A DNA stretch of 64,000 nucleotides. Origin: Malaya genurostris. Lineage: Eukaryota; Arthropoda; Insecta; Diptera; Culicidae. The notes under the pieces are model-generated. The model was not told the DNA's origin and searched no databases. It was given only the letters and a program-made list of their open reading frames with translations. Position 1 is the stretch's first letter. Every line of letters starts with the position of its first letter. Positions 1 through 15,165 of this stretch are shown one piece after another. Location: assembly GCF_030247185.1 (NCBI RefSeq), contig NC_080572.1, forward strand, positions 34,332,971 through 34,396,970, in the 5' to 3' direction. The position numbers and the translations under genes were made by a program.

Positions 1-277
1 ATACGAAAACTTTCAAAATGTGTGGAAAATAGGGAATTTCGAACTACAGGGTCCGCCATCTAACATTTTTTTGAACTAGCGGTTATTTCGACATTGGTAA
101 ACTTAATATTACTTCTGATTTGACAGAAGCTTAGTTATATCCTTCCGCTGAACGAAATAGGTTGTGTATACGCTTGAGGAACGCGTGAAAATAGTGCAGT
201 TTTAATTTGAAAATCATGATAATGTTGCAGAATGTGTGCAAAAATTACGTATGAAAATGGGAAGAAAAGAGGCGCCG
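1..277. other. AT-rich DNA, nothing recognised
   Basis: I see no coding pattern or repeat I can name. The stretch just before 278 may be decayed upstream sequence of the transposase relic that follows. Confidence 0.3.
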
Positions 278-450
278 TATGTTAATAAGCAAAATTGTCG
301 CATCTGGGGGACGGAAATCCCACACCTTATCATGGAGAAGCCGATGCATCTTCAGAGAGTGACGGTTTAGAGCGGATTTTGGTCTGGCGGCATCATGGGG
401 CCATTTTTCTTCGAAATGAGGCACGCCACGGTCAATGGCATTAGTTGGCA
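278..450 (+). pseudogene. Mariner-superfamily transposase relic (DD41D type)
   Basis: Reading the plus strand from 278 gives YVNKQNCRIWGTE, then EKPMHLQRVTV, a stop codon, SGFWSGGIMGPFFFE and finally ATVNG. The same run of motifs, in the same order, occurs in the intact transposase at 39305-40390 (YVNKQNCRIW, GGIIGPYFF, VTVNG). In that protein the stretch lies between the first catalytic Asp (DEAHF) and the second (QQDGA). The relic covers only about 57 codons, has an in-frame TAG where the relative has Trp, and loses the frame after VNG. No flanking TIR is visible, so this is an old internal fragment. The family assignment rests on comparison inside the window. Confidence 0.75.
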
Positions 451-635
451 TTGGTATTGCAAAACTTCTGTCATCGTTTTATTTCACATCGTATTTTGTG
501 TTCTCTTTGATAGACAAGCATGTTGATATTCCAGGTACCAAAAGGGTTTTTGTATTTCAAAAACCACATTCGTTTCCCAACACCTTTGCGTATAACCAAG
601 GCAGTAAATTATTTTAAAATCATTGAGTGTTAATA

Positions 636-2775
<2,140 letters not shown>

Positions 2776-2973
2776 AGCAAAGCGAAGCAAAGCAAAGCAA
2801 AGTCTTGGCATTACATTCCTTTGGTGGAATTTGGCCTTTCTGTTTCAACAGACTTCGCAGCCGATTCTTAGTGTACAGAATCATTGCATGGTTAGTACTA
2901 TGGATCCTACTGACACTAAGAATCCTTACAGGTCGGGGCTCGAACATACGACAACTGGCTTGTAAGACCAGCA
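2776..2973 (-). mobile_element. tRNA-related SINE-like copy with (CAAAG)n tail
   Basis: On the minus strand this begins with a tRNA-like anticodon arm (CTGGTCTTACAAGCCAG), then a B-box-like GTTCGAGCCCC. About 130 bp of body follows and it ends in a CTTTG pentamer tail (plus strand gcaaagcgaagcaaagcaaa, 2776-2802). The copy at 46214-46412 has the same anticodon arm, B box and body in the opposite orientation. Tail repeats plus a 5' tRNA-like head are the usual layout of tRNA-derived SINEs. The head of this copy is truncated before the A box. Confidence 0.6.
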
Positions 2974-3879
2974 TCATGTATTCGAACAAATAAATACAAA
3001 AATGAAGGAATGTAGCAGCAATAAATTTTCTGCTACCGATGACGAGTGAGTTCAGAAGGTCAACCGCGCATAAAGAAATCCACACCAACAAAATGTACGA
3101 AGTCTCATTGTATCCAATGGAGTGCCATGTGATGTCACAGAGCAAAGTTCACATTCCCTATGATGATCTATGGGTTGGTAGCTGGTGCCTACTATCAGAA
3201 CAACCACCTATAGGTAAATACATGGATGGACAAATTGGTACACGTACGTAAATACGAATGAATACTGCAGGCTGCATATTTGTAGAGGTACTACAATTGG
3301 ACTATTAGTGAGAATACCTGACTGGTGCACCGGTGGCGAGATACAACCGATGTGGGTGCTAAACTGTGGATACAATCGCTGCAGTGAGAAATGTCACAGA
3401 TCCGCGAGCAGTTTTCGAAAAGTTGCACAAGCGATGCTATTTTCGGTTGGTAAAATTAGTAACTCAGGCGTTCGGGTAGACCAATAAATTGGATCGGTTT
3501 GCAGCTTGCTACTGATTCAAACATTGTTTCATCGTTTTAGCAAGGCTGATGGCTGCTGGTTGACCTTATTTCACAAACGAGCACTCGAGAAACTGTCCCA
3601 CCCAGCAATCGTTCATCCGTAGCTCGTCAGAAGGATGGTTTGGGATTTTTCAAATGACTTAGGAACAAGATTTGAACAGGTATACGAAATGTGTCATCGG
3701 AATTCGTTTGAGCTAACACCTACGCTGAACGAATCATACTCACATTAAAAAAAAATCAAGTACCATAATATATGATTTGATTTAATGTAAATCTAACAAA
3801 CAACTATGCTTCTCCATGAAAGCTCTACGAAAAGGGAACGCATGGTATTCAGTTCTTATAGTTTATGCAACTCAAGTAC
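2974..3879. other. Unassigned sequence
   Basis: Moderately complex sequence with no supported gene or repeat. Short open frames (for example 3039-3251 plus) have no recognisable motif. Confidence 0.35.
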
Positions 3880-4115
3880 ACTAGTTGAAGATTGCAGCAT
3901 CGAAAATGAAGAAACGAGTTTCAATTGTCACACAAGGCTATGCAAATCGACTTCTGAACCAAGGCCGAGTGTCATACATCATTCGAATCAGTTTGTTGAG
4001 ATCGCAAAATGTCTTACCTGTGTTTTCGTATGTACGAAACATAATTGTGCACTTACCTTTTTTGGCCGATGGCTTGGTCGATTTCAACAAACTTAGACTC
4101 AAATGAAGGGTTCTG
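3880..4115 (+). repeat. Degenerate family A repeat fragment
   Basis: Contains the ordered phrases typical of family A: 'ggctatgcaaatcgacttc', 'ccaaggccgagtgtcataca', 'cattcgaatcagtttgttga', 'gatcgcaaaatgtctt', then 'cgatttcaacaaacttagac' and 'tcaaatgaaggg'. The terminal hairpin is gone and the copy is diverged, so it is an old 5' half. Confidence 0.6.
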
Positions 4116-4589
4116 TGATCCATTAGCAAGCTTAATGTCTTTGTTGTTTTTTGTTCGGTTGGCCCTGTCCGGGGCCCCCTAAAACTGTGGGCCCGGGGCA
4201 CTTACCCCCACTGGCCTTATGTAAAAGCGGTGTGGACTACCTTTTCTCAAAGATTGTCCGATTCTCACCGACTTAGTCTCAGCCGGTTCCGAAATTACAG
4301 TGATTAGTACCGAAATTTCAACTTCGAAAGCGTTTTTTATAAGTGACTAGCGGACCCCTGCACACTTTGTAGCGCAATAATATTAGATTAAATGTAGAAA
4401 ATCAAAACTATTTACATTTTTAATGATTATTGAATAAAAATATCATTATAATGCTCTATGATAGTGGCCCCAACCTTTTGATATCGCGGACAACAGAACA
4501 AAATATATAAAACCGATGGTTTGCCGAAAAGCAAACAGGCAGCGTACAATTTACCATCCGAAAAAAGAACTCTAAATTCACGCTACAGA

Positions 4590-4800
4590 TTCATAACGAT
4601 TATTGACGGTACCTTTTTCTGACATTCTGTACCATTTTCTGCACTCAATTGTGCAGTACTTCCTATACTTGTTACCCTCATTTCTGTACTTAGTTTTGTA
4701 CTTTCTGCACTTGTTCCTATACCATCTTTTTTCCTGAACTTAGCTTCTGTACTTGTTCCTTTTATTTCTGTACCTGTAGCTGTCCCTGTGAATTTATCAC
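4590..4800. repeat. Cryptic TGTAC-rich low-complexity repeat
   Basis: The phrase 'ttctgtacttgttcct' recurs in diverged form about seven times (4617-4790), interspersed with tgcac/tatac variants. On the minus strand it gives a Thr/Gly/Ser/Glu-rich open frame (4583-4807), which I take as a by-product of the repeat and not a protein. Confidence 0.5.
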
Positions 4801-6487
<1,687 letters not shown>

Positions 6488-6489
6488 TC

Positions 6490-6890
6490 GATTCACCTTG
6501 CTCACTGCGCTCCTCTTCTTCTTGTACCAGTCGGATTAGATTCAAGAACCATTTTCACTGGGCTGTCGTCCGACATCCTTCTGACATGCCCAGCCCATCG
6601 TAGACGTCCGGTTTTAGCTGTCCGTACGATAGGTGGTTCTCCTAGCAGCTGTTACAATTCGTGATTCATACGCCGTCTCCACGTTCCATCTTCCATCTGC
6701 ACTCCGCCATAGATGGTCCTCAGTACCTTTCTCTCGAAACACTGCCAACATAGTCCAGGTCTCGTGGCCATAGAGAACAACCGGTCTAATGAGCGTTTTG
6801 TAGATGGTCAATTTCGTGCGGTGGCGTACTTTTCTCGATCGTAGGGTTTTTTTGAGTCCAAAGTACGAACGATTCCCTGCCAAAATACGT
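6490..6890 (-). pseudogene. RTE C-terminal region
   Basis: Carries GNRSYFGLKKTLRSRKVR, RTKLTIYKTLIRPVVLYG and HETWTM, the conserved segment after the RT domain. A second frameshift near 6740 follows; in the shifted frame the text resumes with EDGTWRRRM. The relative at 46693-47255 has the same block. Sequence homology stops at about 6488, before the natural stop codon seen in that relative. Confidence 0.75.
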
Positions 6891-8160
6891 CTATGAATTC
6901 TCTGCTGGTGTCATTATCGGCGGTCACCAGTGAGCCCAAATACACGAACTCGTCAACCACCTCGATATCGTCACCGTCTATCAATATTCGTGGTGGGAGG
7001 CGTAGTGTTTCTTCTCTAGAGCCTCTTCTTCTCATGTATTTTGTTTTCGACGCATTTCTGGCCAGTCCGATACGCCTTGCTTTAGCTTTCAGTCCGATGT
7101 AGGTTTCCGTCATCTTCTCAAGGTTACGTGTCACAATTTCAATATCGTCAGCGAAGCCAAAATGTTGTACGGACTTTCGGAAGATCGTGCCACTCGTGTC
7201 GATCCTCGCTCTTCGAATCACACCTTCCAGGGCAATATTGAACAAGATACAAGAAAGTCCATCACCTTGACGTAACCCTCTCCGAGATTCGAAGGGACTC
7301 GAGAGCGTCCCAGATACTCGGACGTAGCACATCACTCTATCCATCGTTGCTTTGACCAATCGCGTCAGTTTATCCGGGAAACCGTATTCGTGCATTATCT
7401 GCCATAGCTGTTCTCGATCGATTGTGTCGTATGCCGCTTTGAAGTCAATGAATAGGTTATGCGTGGGTACGTTGTATTCACGACACTTCTGGAGTACTTG
7501 TCTTATCGCGAATATGTGATCCGTAGTGACGCGGGCTCCAGTAAATCCCGCTTGGTACGGCCCTACGAATTCCTTAGCTATTGGTAACAGACGACGGCAA
7601 AGGATTTGGGAGAGTACCTTGTAGGCGGCGTTCAGCAATGTGATTGCGCGGTAATTGCAACAGTCTAGCTTATCGCCCTTTTTGTAGACGGGACATACCA
7701 CTCCATCCACCCATTCCTGCTGTAGAATCTCCTCCTCCCAAATCCTAGAAATCATCCAGTGCAGCGCTCTAGCCAGTGCCTCTCCTCTATGTTTGAGCAG
7801 CTCGCCTGGCAACTGATCATTGCCCGCGGCTATGTTGTTCCTCAGCTTGCCGATCTCCTCACATATCTCCGACAGATCAGGGGCTGGGATTCTGTCGTCG
7901 GCTGAGCGTGTACCCAGATTGATTCCTGTACCGTTCTCTCTATCTTGTGCTTCGCCATTCAGATGCTCGTCATAGTATTGCTTCCACCTGTCGATCACCT
8001 CACGTTCGTTCGTGAGAAGGTTACCGCTGGTATCTCTGCACATTTCGGCCTGTGGCATGTAGCCTCTACGTGAGCGGTTCACCTTTTCATAGAACTTCCG
8101 TGTGTCATTTGCGCGGTACAGCTGTTCCATCGCTTCGCGATCTTGGTCTTCCTGGTGGCG
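6808..8160 (-). pseudogene. RTE reverse transcriptase domain
   Basis: RNA-dependent DNA polymerase of a non-LTR element. Motifs in order: KFYEKVNRSRRGY (upstream region), PVYKKGDKLDCCNYRAI (fingers, motif 1), LFIDFKAAYDTIDREQLW (motif A with catalytic Asp), SRRGLRQGDGLSCILFNIAL (motif B), FGFADDIEIV (motif C, FADD), and EFVYLGSLVTADND after the thumb. Catalytic residues are all present, so decay is by frameshift and not by active-site loss. The frame is lost at about 6890, after DNDTSRE. The sense C-terminus resumes in another frame (NRSYFGLKKTLRSRKVRHR, 6614-6883). The N-terminal residues before about 8160 in this frame are out of frame. Confidence 0.85.
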
Positions 8161-8510
8161 CTGACCGTGTTCTGTCTGTTCCGTGCCTGTCTGTATCGTT
8201 CCTCGTTCGCCCTCGTGCGGTGTTGCAGCATCCTCGCCCTTGCTGCATTCTTCTCTTCCACCAACTGCTGGCATTCGCCGTTAAACCAGTCATTTCCTCG
8301 ATTCGATAACCTCGTGCCTAGAACGGTTGCAGCAGTGCTACTCACGGCGGACCTTATGTTCCTCCAGCCGTCTTCAAGAGTCGCCGCGCCAAGCTGCTCT
8401 TCCGTTGGTAGCACTAACTCCAGTCGTTGCGCGTATTCCTCTGCAGTACGAATGCTACGTAGCTGCTCGAGATTGAGTCCCGACGTTCTTGTGCGAAAAG
8501 TATTGTGCAC
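8079..8510 (-). pseudogene. RTE linker region between endonuclease and RT
   Basis: Same frame as the endonuclease, directly after the premature stop. It is a charged, Arg/Glu-rich segment (residues 60-110 include WFNGECQQLVEEKNAARARM) as expected for the connector of RTE proteins. The true reading passes to the RT frame near 8150, where the sense switches to EAMEQLYRANDTRKFYEKV. The residues after that point in this frame are out of frame. Confidence 0.65.
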
Positions 8511-8522
8511 CGTCGATAGTTT

Positions 8523-9209
8523 TTAGCGCATAGAAACCGCGACAAGGTAGTGGTCAGAATCAATATTGGCACTGCGGTAAGTACGGACATTGATGACGTT
8601 GGAGAAGAATCGCCCGTCGATGAGAATGTGGTCGATTTGATTTTCCGTATGTTGATCAGGTGATCTCCAGGTGGCTTTGTGGATATCTTTGCGGAGAAAG
8701 AAGGTGCTTCGAACTACCATTCCTCGGGAGGCTGCAAAGTTTACGCATCGTTGACCGTTGTCGTTTGTTACCGCGTGCAAGCTCTCCAGCCCGATCACGG
8801 GCCTGTACATTGCCTCCCGGCCTACCTGAGCATTCATGTCGCCGATGACGAGTTTTACATCCCGCCGTGGACAGCTGTCGTAGGTTCGTTCCAGCTGCGC
8901 GTAGAATGCTTCCTTCTCGTCATCGGGTCTCGTCTCATGTGGGCAGTGCACGTTGATTATGCTGTAATTGAAGAAACGTCCCTTGATCTTCAATACGCAC
9001 ATTCTATCACTGATTGGCTGCCACCCAATCACGCGCTGGCGCATCTTGCCCAACACTACGAATCCCGTTCCTAGAACGTTGGTTGTACCACAGCTCTGGA
9101 AGAAGGTAGCCGCTCGATGCCCACTTTTCCACACCTTCTGTCCCGTCCAACAAAGTTCCTTCAGTGCTACGACATCGAAGTCGCGGATTTGAAGCTCATC
9201 ATGCAGCAT
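8523..9209 (-). pseudogene. RTE endonuclease domain
   Basis: An open segment of 228 residues in the exonuclease-endonuclease-phosphatase fold family, which in these elements nicks target DNA to prime reverse transcription. Visible motifs in order are VVALKELCW (catalytic Glu region), GDMNAQVG (metal-binding Asp/Asn), QIDHILID and the terminal SDHYLVAV with the catalytic Asp-His pair. The frame opens without a clear start because the upstream reading (from about 9300) is disrupted. It closes at a TAA (8523-8525). Translation in the same frame continues sensibly beyond this (KLSTVHNTF), so the stop is a mutation inside what was one polyprotein. Confidence 0.8.
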
Positions 9210-9299
9210 TCGGTCGTATTCTGGGAAGCCAAGCGATTTGCATTTCCATGTGCCAAGCTTCCAATTGTAGTCCTTTGTTCGTTGCGTAGGTCTTGGCCG

Positions 9300-9830
9300 A
9301 TTATTCCGAGTCGTATTTCCTTCTGATCGTACGTAACATATGTTTTCCGGGCGGCTTGTTAGGCCTGCACCAACCTCCTGTCTCGCCGGAGGGCCATCGT
9401 GTCAGCACTGTTTAGAGTCCCACACTGACACAAGGACGGAAATCAGCCGCTCCTAACATGGAGAACAGACGCTGTTTCGAGCCGCCCCAACGTGGGGAAC
9501 AGACGCTCGGGTAGGCTCTCTCTCTGTAAAGAGAAGGCAAGCCCCCCCTCCCCTGTCAGCATACGACCAAGGTCCCACCGGGTTTGGTTACCCGATCTTT
9601 TCTATGGTTGCTCGTACCCCAGCCGGCACCGCGGGGAGGTAGGGATAGGAGTTATTGGACAAGAGGCTAAGAACCACATTGGGGCCTGAATTGCGCATTG
9701 CCCAGTCGTTTACCAACCAATCTGGCGCAAGCTCCGGTTATATCGTACAGCGAATTGCAAGGCGGACGGACCTACCTTACGAGAAGTCAGTGAACAAGCA
9801 ATCGGGTCGATTTTGAATCAAACTAGAGTC
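9300..9830 (-). other. 5' leader of the RTE element
   Basis: GC-richer than anything around it. Read on the minus strand it leads into the endonuclease frame, with broken coding traces just upstream of 9209. It contains short internal repeats such as GTCTGTTCCCCA and GTCTGTTCTCCA (about 9460-9510). The boundary with AT-rich flanking DNA lies around 9830-9880. Confidence 0.5.
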
Positions 9831-9880
9831 AACTAATTCCATAATTCTCCCGTAACTTCTCCAAAGAGGCTAAAACCGGG

Positions 9881-10630
9881 ATTAAATTATTAGTAACAAT
9901 AATAACTAATATCATCGATATTCAGCTTCTGATCCTTTGCATTTGAGGAAGATGCTATCTGTATTGTTCACCATCAATTGTTCATTTGTAGGAAGTTAAA
10001 TAATCGATCCCTAAGAATTCAATTCAAATTCGCTTATCCAAGTGACAAACATGAACAATGAACAATAATTCGGGCGTTGACTTTTTTGTTACGATGAAAT
10101 AACACGTTGATCAATTCCGGGGATTTATAGTTTTTCATGAGTATCAACAATCAAAAGATACCTACCAAAATTTCATGACATTCTGATGTTTGATCTAAGA
10201 AATAAAGTTATTTATAGTTATTTAAAAATTCTCACTAAAACATATTTTTTTCGAACGGATTTATTTCTGATGGAAGACACGAATTTGAGCTGATTTTTAT
10301 CACAAATTCATTCAGATTCTTTCGGTTAGTTCAGAAAAGCTCGACCTAACGTTTACGTTGCATACAGCATTCTTGGAACTAAAAGTATAAACAATAATAA
10401 ACAATAATTTGAACTTAATCGCTACGAAGCTCTTTCTCATCAAAAACAACCGACCGAATGAGGTAATTAAACCGTAAAGCGTAAATCAAAATTGGATGGA
10501 CCAAATACAACTACGACAACCATGGCGAAATTGCATGAATCATGACTAGTACAAAATATTGATCTACAAAAGGTCATTCAATAAGCTCATTATTCTTAGC
10601 CAACGTAAGCAGACTCCAGTTCCCACACTG
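9881..10630. other. AT-rich DNA, nothing recognised
   Basis: No supported gene or repeat end. Confidence 0.35.
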
Positions 10631-10744
10631 TTGAGTATTGAGTATTTTTTTTAAATAACTATTTATTGGAATATAAGTTAAAATTAAATTATTAAGATTT
10701 AAATTGGGTGTTCAGCCACAAGTGGTGACTTGAGTATTGAGTAT
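10631..10744 (-). mobile_element. 84-bp 5'-truncated non-LTR (Jockey-like) insertion with 15-bp TSD
   Basis: The direct repeat TTGAGTATTGAGTAT occurs at 10631-10645 and 10730-10744. The 84 bp between begin with a T run (a poly(A) tail on the minus strand) and finish with cagccacaagtggtgac. A perfect TSD plus a terminal A tail is diagnostic of target-primed reverse transcription. The Jockey-like label is an inference from the 3' UTR style. Confidence 0.75.
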
Positions 10745-12091
10745 ATTAATACATTTTGTTCAATCACAACACTATCTATTGAAAATCTCATTCCGTTATT
10801 TCAATTGTATCCAGAAATAGCTTTGTACTCAGATAAAAAGTAGATTTTTAAACAGAAATAAAACCGAACATGATGGGTTTTATCATTGCAGTACGAATAG
10901 AAAAACCAACTATTCATGTGCAGTAGTATTTGTTGCAAATTAAATTGCCCGTGAACTGTAGGTAAATACGAAAGCTTGTTTCATTCGAGAAATCCATCAA
11001 AGAAAAACAATCCAACACAAACACGCGCACATTGGCACAAAAGAATCAGCATCAGCAGCAACAGTCAACAGCCAGGGAAAGAATTCTCTCTCCAGAATGC
11101 AACGGCTCGGATGCACTTCTTTTGTTTATCTTAAATTACGAGACAAGTGGCATCAGCATGGAATAGTCTGCAGCATGGATGGGGTGGAAAGCTCGGATAA
11201 CAATCTTAATGCACTCTGGGGTTTCCTCTGCAGGGAAACTTGAGGCCCAACAGTGCAGGGACAATCGTCCAACCAACATCATCAACCGAGGATCATTCCA
11301 TCGTGGGGCCAGAGCGAGTGGAAAGTTGAAAAAGGGCAAAGCGAAAGCACGGCTGCACCATTGTAGTAGGGCTAATTGTCGATGTATTCCCAGGCACAGT
11401 CAGGAACCGATTTAAACGGTTGACATCGTTAACGGTAGGGTACAGTCAGGGCCGAAAGAAATCGGTAAATTCGATATGCTAATGTTTAGCATTGAATAAA
11501 ACCGTCAAATGGAAAACCTTCAGACAACTCTTCCGATATCCGACTGTAACGAGAAGCGAGCGCGCAGGAAAGATGCGACGAATGGTTGGATGAATGAATC
11601 TTTTATCAGCGTGCCTCCTATACTGCTTGGTACAGCTTTCTTGCTAACTAAGCTGGTTGTGGTAGTTGTAATTACTCAAAGTCAACAAGAAAAGCATGGC
11701 TCAATGCAGGGACAGAAAAAAAGGTTTTGTTTTACTTCTGAATGTCTTGTATGATGATGGTTCTTTGTTTATTCAAGTATGTTTTGCTTGTTTCGTTGTT
11801 TGCTGGTGTTTTATTGTATTGTGCAGCAGGAAGGATGTCTTGAAAATTTCCTCGCTTCAGACGGTCGCTCATCTGGGAAGTGAGTCTTTCTTTGCATTTT
11901 TGAGCTGGAAAATTGAACGTTGTTTACACAAAATTTCATTTGTACTAATTAGGTAAAACTTGATACATCACCGAAATTTGTGCTGCAAATGAAACATTTC
12001 AATAGATTTGTGCTGCAAATGAAACATTTCAATAGAAAAGGTTATGCTTTTAAGGTTAGACCCATAGTGAATTGGCGTTCTGCGTTAGTTA
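10745..12091. other. Mostly unique DNA; less AT-rich part at 10980-11460
   Basis: The 10980-11460 part has higher complexity and fewer repeats than its surroundings (for example catcagcagcaacagtc). It could be host intronic or regulatory sequence. Open frames at 11179, 11509 and 11696 lack motifs. A short tandem duplication of 'tttgtgctgcaaatgaaaca' occurs at about 11978-12034. Confidence 0.35.
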
Positions 12092-12681
12092 CCCGATCAG
12101 ATGCACATAACAAAATCATAACACAAGTATATAAACAGTTGATATCTATAACCATTTGTGTTATTTTGAGATATTTCACAAATGAAAACAGTTGAAAGTT
12201 AAAACTTATGATAACAACATATTTTCATTTGCAAGACTAAAGTGCATTAATTGAAAAATGAGTTCTTCCGTTACTTTGTATCGAAATATAATGATTAGAA
12301 TTTCAAAAAACTAAAACAAGAAACCAGATCACAAAATAAATTATTCATTTAATAAAAAAATCATTCAACAATTTTGGATTGAAACGATGCTAAAAGTTGG
12401 CTGTGATATAGTTTCTCTGTATAAAATTTGCTATCTAATTTATTACAACTGTTGATATAAATTTCTGCTTTAGGACTTCTGTAGTTATATCAAATTCAAT
12501 AATAATTGTTATACGAACGTTTTGAAATCTGTTACGATTTTGTTCCCGCTAGAGTATTTTTTGTTATGATTTTTGTTATTTTAACAGCTTACCAGCCAAA
12601 TATTTTTCAAAATTTGTTACAAAATATTTCTGAAAAAATAAACTCCAGTTGTTATAATTCTGTTATAACCATCTGATCGGG
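12092..12681. mobile_element. TA-flanked MITE with CCCGATCAGATG ends
   Basis: The left end reads TA-CCCGATCAGATG and continues ATAACAAAATCATAACA. The right end is its inverted copy (TAACCATCTGATCGGG-TA, closing at 12681). The imperfect TIRs of about 33 bp enclose roughly 590 bp of AT-rich non-coding DNA. TA at both borders fits a Tc1/mariner-type target, which is inference. Confidence 0.65.
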
Positions 12682-12683
12682 TA

Positions 12684-14871
12684 TGCAATCACTGTGAAAA
12701 CCGACTTTTTAGCCGAAGCCCAGAAGGCCGAATGTCATATACCATTCGACTCAGCTCGATGAACTGAGCAAATGTCTCTGTGTGTGTGTAACAAAAATTT
12801 GCACTCACTTTTCGCAGAGGTGAGATGAACTGATTTTCACAAACTAAGATTCAAATGAAAGGTCTCATGGTTCGACTTCCGGTTCCGGAGATATAGGATG
12901 ATATGTATCAAAAACATGGAAAAAATATGCAATCACTTTTTCCAGAGATGGCTACACCGATTTTCACAAATTTAGATTCAAATAAAAGCTATTACGATTT
13001 CATAGCCTGCTATTGAATTTTATTTGGATCCGACTTCCGATTCCGGAGTTATATGGTAATATGTGAAAATTTGAGAAAAAGTTAGCACTCAATTATCTCT
13101 GAAACAGCTCAACCGATTTCCGCAAACTAAGATTCAAATGAAATGTCTTATAGTTTCTTAAAAATTCGTAAAACATTTGATCTGAATCCGACTTCAGGTT
13201 TCGGAACTAAAGCGTGATAAGTGAAAATTATCAATTTCATTAGTATTTTGTTTCTAACGATGGTCAAAAACAGATACAAATCCCATAAAACTGTCTGCTA
13301 AATTATTCCAATTTGCAGAGCTTGTTACTTTGGGGGTATAAAAGCTTAATTCGGTACTACTGGTGCTCTCTTTTCCTGTTCCGGAAGCAGTGGTGAAGAA
13401 AAACTCAAAAAATAGAATTTACTTCGATTTCTCTGAGATGCTTGAACCGATTTTCACAAATCTTGATTTGAATTAAAGCTCATATTATCTTTGAAGCTAC
13501 TGTGATATTTCATCCGGATCCGACTTCCGGTTCCGCAGTTACAGGTCCATGAGTGTCGAAGCTTTCAAATTGGCATATAGAATGACAGTACAATACCGTG
13601 TAACGTGGAAGAAGAAAACACAAAACGAACGATGCGTGCTTTGTTCTATTTCGTACACGCTATAAAGAAAACGAAACGGTTACGGATGTCTGCTACTAGT
13701 GTGTGATATTTTTAAAGGACGGTGCTGCGATTGATAATTTTTTTTGCTGTTTTCTAAGTGCGACCGAAATCTAAAACAAATTTAGGAATTTCGTATGAAA
13801 CTGTAACACTTTTTCTTTGAACCTATAAGTTTGTGAAAACCGATGTGGCCATCTTGAAGAAAAGCGAGTGAGACCCTTTTGCAGTTTTTAATCACCATTT
13901 TCAATTCTTCCAAAACCGGATTCAGATGACCGGAATAGCCGAAATTGATCCGGATGAAATATCACAGTATTTTTAAAGATAATATGAGCTTCAATTCAAA
14001 TCATGATTTGTGAAAGTCAGTTCAAGCATCGCAGAGAAATCGAAGTGTGTTCTATTTCTGGAGTTTTCCTTTACCACTTTCGGTGCTTCCATAACAGAAA
14101 AAGGAGGGACAAGTAGTACCGAATTAAGGTTTTATGCCCACAAACTAACAAGCGCTGTAAACTGGAATAATTTATCAGACAGTTTTATGGGATTTGTACC
14201 TGTTTTTGACCATCGTTTGTGAAAAACTACTAATGAAATTGGCAATTTTCCACTTTTCACGCATTAGTTCCAGAACCGGAAGTCAGATCCGGATGAAATG
14301 TTCTAGAAATTTTTATGAAACTATAAAACCTTTTATTCAAATCTTAGATTGTAAAAATCGGTTGAGTCGTTTCAGATAAAAATGGGTGCACACTTTTTCT
14401 CTAATTTTCACATATTACCATGTAACTCCGGAACCGGAAATCGGATTCAAATAACATTCAATATTAAGCTATTGTACCGCAATAGCTTTTATTTAAATCT
14501 AAATTTGTGAAAATCGGTTAAGCCATCTCTGAAAAAAAGTTAGTGCATATTTTTTCAATTTTTTTGGTACATATCATCCTATATCTCCAGAACCTAAAGT
14601 CGGATCGGGATGAAATTCAATTGCAGGCTATGGGACCACGAGACCTTTCATTTGAATCTGAGTTTGTGAAATGCGGTTAAGCCGTCTCCTAGAAAAGTGA
14701 GTGCATACTTTTGTTACATACATACTCACATACACACATGGACGAAAACACACACAGACATTTGCTCAGTTAGTCGAGCTGAGTCGAATGGTATATGGCA
14801 TTCGGCTCTACGGGCCTCGGTTAAAAAGTCGGTTTTCATAGTGATTGCATACCCTTTCTACATGAGAAAGG
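12684..14871. mobile_element. Family A element, long imperfect palindrome
   Basis: The left half starts 'tgcaatcactgtgaaaaccg'. It carries repeating blocks of 'gatggct(g/a)caccgattttcacaaa', 'agattcaaatgaaaggtct' and 'tccgacttccggttccg'. From about 13700 the same blocks return in reverse complement, and the unit closes with 'aagtcggttttcatagtgat' and 'gcataccctttctacatgag' near 14871. The centre (13610-13670) contains 'aacacaaaacgaacgatgcg', also found at the centre of the copy at 44180-44220. There is no protein: all long frames are by-products. It is a non-autonomous repeat about 2.2 kb long. Confidence 0.75.
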
Positions 14872-15165
14872 CTAAACCATTACCATATCCGACCCGAACC
14901 CAAGAATAAATTTTTCTTTCAAAACCAAACCCGACCCGTTCCCGAGAAAAGATTACCCGAGCATGTCTGGTCGGGTATCGGGTTCGAATATCCGAAATCC
15001 TACCAAATTTTTGATCCTGAACATGACCCGTACTTGCTTGAAACGAAAAAATCTTCACCCGTAACCGACCCAAGCCCGACAAACTTTTTTATGAGCCCGA
15101 ATCCGACCACTAATCATTAGGTTCGGTTCCATTTTCGGGTACAAATGCCTGAAACCCGATCATCT
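14872..15165. repeat. Cryptic CCCGA/TCGGG low-complexity repeat
   Basis: Short motifs such as cccgaccc, gacccgaac, tcgggtatcgggttcg and aacccgatc recur irregularly across about 290 bp. The minus-strand open frame 14858-15082 is a product of this repeat. Confidence 0.55.

Larger units (their letters stand above)
6488..9830 (-). mobile_element. RTE-clade non-LTR retrotransposon, decayed
   Basis: One retrotransposon occupies this interval on the minus strand. It has a 5' leader (about 9830-9300), an apurinic-like endonuclease (9209-8523), a linker (8510-8150), a reverse transcriptase (about 8150-6890) and a C-terminal region (6890-6490). The EN-linker-RT order in a single long protein, and the motifs GDMNAQVG, FADD and LRWAG-type C-terminus, fit the RTE clade (JAM1-like elements of mosquitoes). 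The frame is broken by an in-frame TAA at 8523-8525, a frameshift near 8150, one near 6890 and one near 6740. The 3' end is missing: sequence aligns with the copy at 46670-47480 only to about 6488. The 5' limit is approximate because no target duplication was found. Confidence 0.8.

Noticed and set aside
8052..9326. Several plus-strand frames of 62-131 codons
   Set aside because: Antisense shadows of the RTE endonuclease and RT coding region.
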